Source: Neurospora intermedia
Taxonomy: Eukaryota > Ascomycota > Sordariomycetes > Sordariales > Sordariaceae
NCBI GenBank assembly: GCA_037102815.1
Contig: BTPP01000003.1
Span: 5,084,001-5,148,000, forward strand
Direction: 5' to 3'
Length of the DNA stretch: 64,000 nt
This document shows positions 63,169-64,000 of the stretch, piece by piece. The notes beneath the pieces were generated by a model that worked only from the letters and a program-made list of their open reading frames with translations, ran no database searches and was not told where the DNA came from. Position 1 is the stretch's first letter, and each line of letters begins with the position of its first letter. The position numbers and the translations under genes were made by a program.

Positions 63169-64000
63169 CGTGGAGGAAGGAATGCCGCGAGGAAGCCGGC
63201 ATTGGGCAGTCGGCGAGGCGGGGCCCGGGGGCGTTGAGGGCGACAGCGTGTATGAATGCGTAGGGAAATCTAGTGTTAAGTTGTCTGCGGAAGATTGGGT
63301 TGTTGTTGCAACGGGAATCGCGGATGTGATAAGTGTGATATGTGGTGACGATGACGGAGTAGGGGAGGGATGACAACTTTTTTTTTTTTTTTTTTCCTTC
63401 CCGAGTCTGATAAACACAAGATGCCTGGTATTTGAAAGAGAGATCTATTAAAGAAGAAAGGCGAGGCCCAGAACGAACAAAGCCCACGAGACAAACCAGC
63501 GTAGGAAACCGAGACTGAGACACCGCAGTTGTTTACCCTCGTGACGAAGTAGGCGGAGAGGAAAGAGGAGGCAACGGGAATGGGGAGGAAAAAAAGGAAG
63601 TTGGAATTAAGGACAATTCTCGGACGAGGTCCCAGGATGTGAAGGTCTCGGCTTTCACTCGCCCACTGTACACTGGAGGTACCTTGCGGCCCACCACTTC
63701 CGCTGCCCGCCCTTCAGAGTGCCCCCATTGGGTCCCAAGCTAGGTAGGTACCTACTCGACGAGTAGGTCATTCGATAGGAACTGCGGTACTTCCACTTGC
63801 CCTGGGGGACCTAATGGAGGTGAGGTGAGGTGACCCGCAGCACTGCATGCGGGTGCGTTAGGAGGGGACCACCGTAGTGGTAGTAGTGGGAATGGGCCGC
63901 AGAGAATCGAAGAACAAGGGAACCAAAGATGGAAGGGAATCCATCCATCCGTCGTCCCGTCCCACCCGCTACCCGCACTGTACGTACCACCTACCTCGCT
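63169..64000. other. 5' leader and promoter region of the telobox gene
   Basis: Contains an 18-bp T tract (63378-63395; poly-A on the coding strand) about 210 bp before the start codon. The palindromic motif AGGTAGGTACCTAC lies at about 63743-63756, a sequence type often seen in Sordariomycete intergenic DNA. No further gene seen up to the window edge. Confidence 0.55.

Noticed and set aside
63169-63417. N-terminal extension of the telobox protein starting at 63417
   Set aside because: It would begin with residues encoded by an 18-bp homopolymer and a low-complexity leader. The ATG at 63168 has a better context and a more protein-like start.

Overview
The window comes from a filamentous ascomycete (Pezizomycotina, probably a Sordariomycete; the class is a low-confidence guess). 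Its host genes have short introns with GTAAGT-type donors. It carries an RNA-silencing polymerase and a Fot1/pogo DNA transposon. It also holds a 43-kb AT-rich block whose mutations are almost all C-to-T/G-to-A transitions, the signature of repeat-induced point mutation (RIP).

Layout. (1) 1-8184 is ordinary host DNA. It holds the 5' 2.55 kb of an eukaryotic-type RNA-dependent RNA polymerase gene (minus strand, running off the left edge) and a complete five-exon mitochondrial D-lactate dehydrogenase (cytochrome) gene (minus strand, 580 aa). About 2 kb without a recognisable gene follows. (2) 8185-51874 is one nest of transposable elements with readable borders. The outermost is a Fot1/pogo transposon (25-bp inverted repeats, TA target duplication). 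It is split by a 543-bp LTR (4-bp duplication CTAA). That LTR is split by a large LTR element 'B' (697-bp LTRs, duplication GTAT). B in turn carries element 'A' (544-bp LTRs, same family as the split LTR) and the Gypsy-type element 'C' (339-bp LTRs, 5-bp duplication ATAGT). All are RIP-decayed fossils. (3) 51877-59039 is host DNA with microsatellites and no gene I can support. (4) 59040-64000 is host DNA with the spliced gene for ribosomal protein eS4 (261 aa) and a single-exon gene for a double-Myb telobox protein of the Teb1/Tay1 type (626 aa).

Functional links. The telobox gene sits next to a ribosomal protein gene whose upstream region carries a TTAGGG-type site, the kind of sequence Teb1/Tay1 proteins bind. 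The transposon nest lies in the intergenic space between the D-lactate dehydrogenase and eS4 genes. It landed at a single TA dinucleotide, so it broke no recognisable host gene.

All exon borders, element borders and target duplications were read by eye from the sequence. Domain limits inside the decayed elements are approximate.
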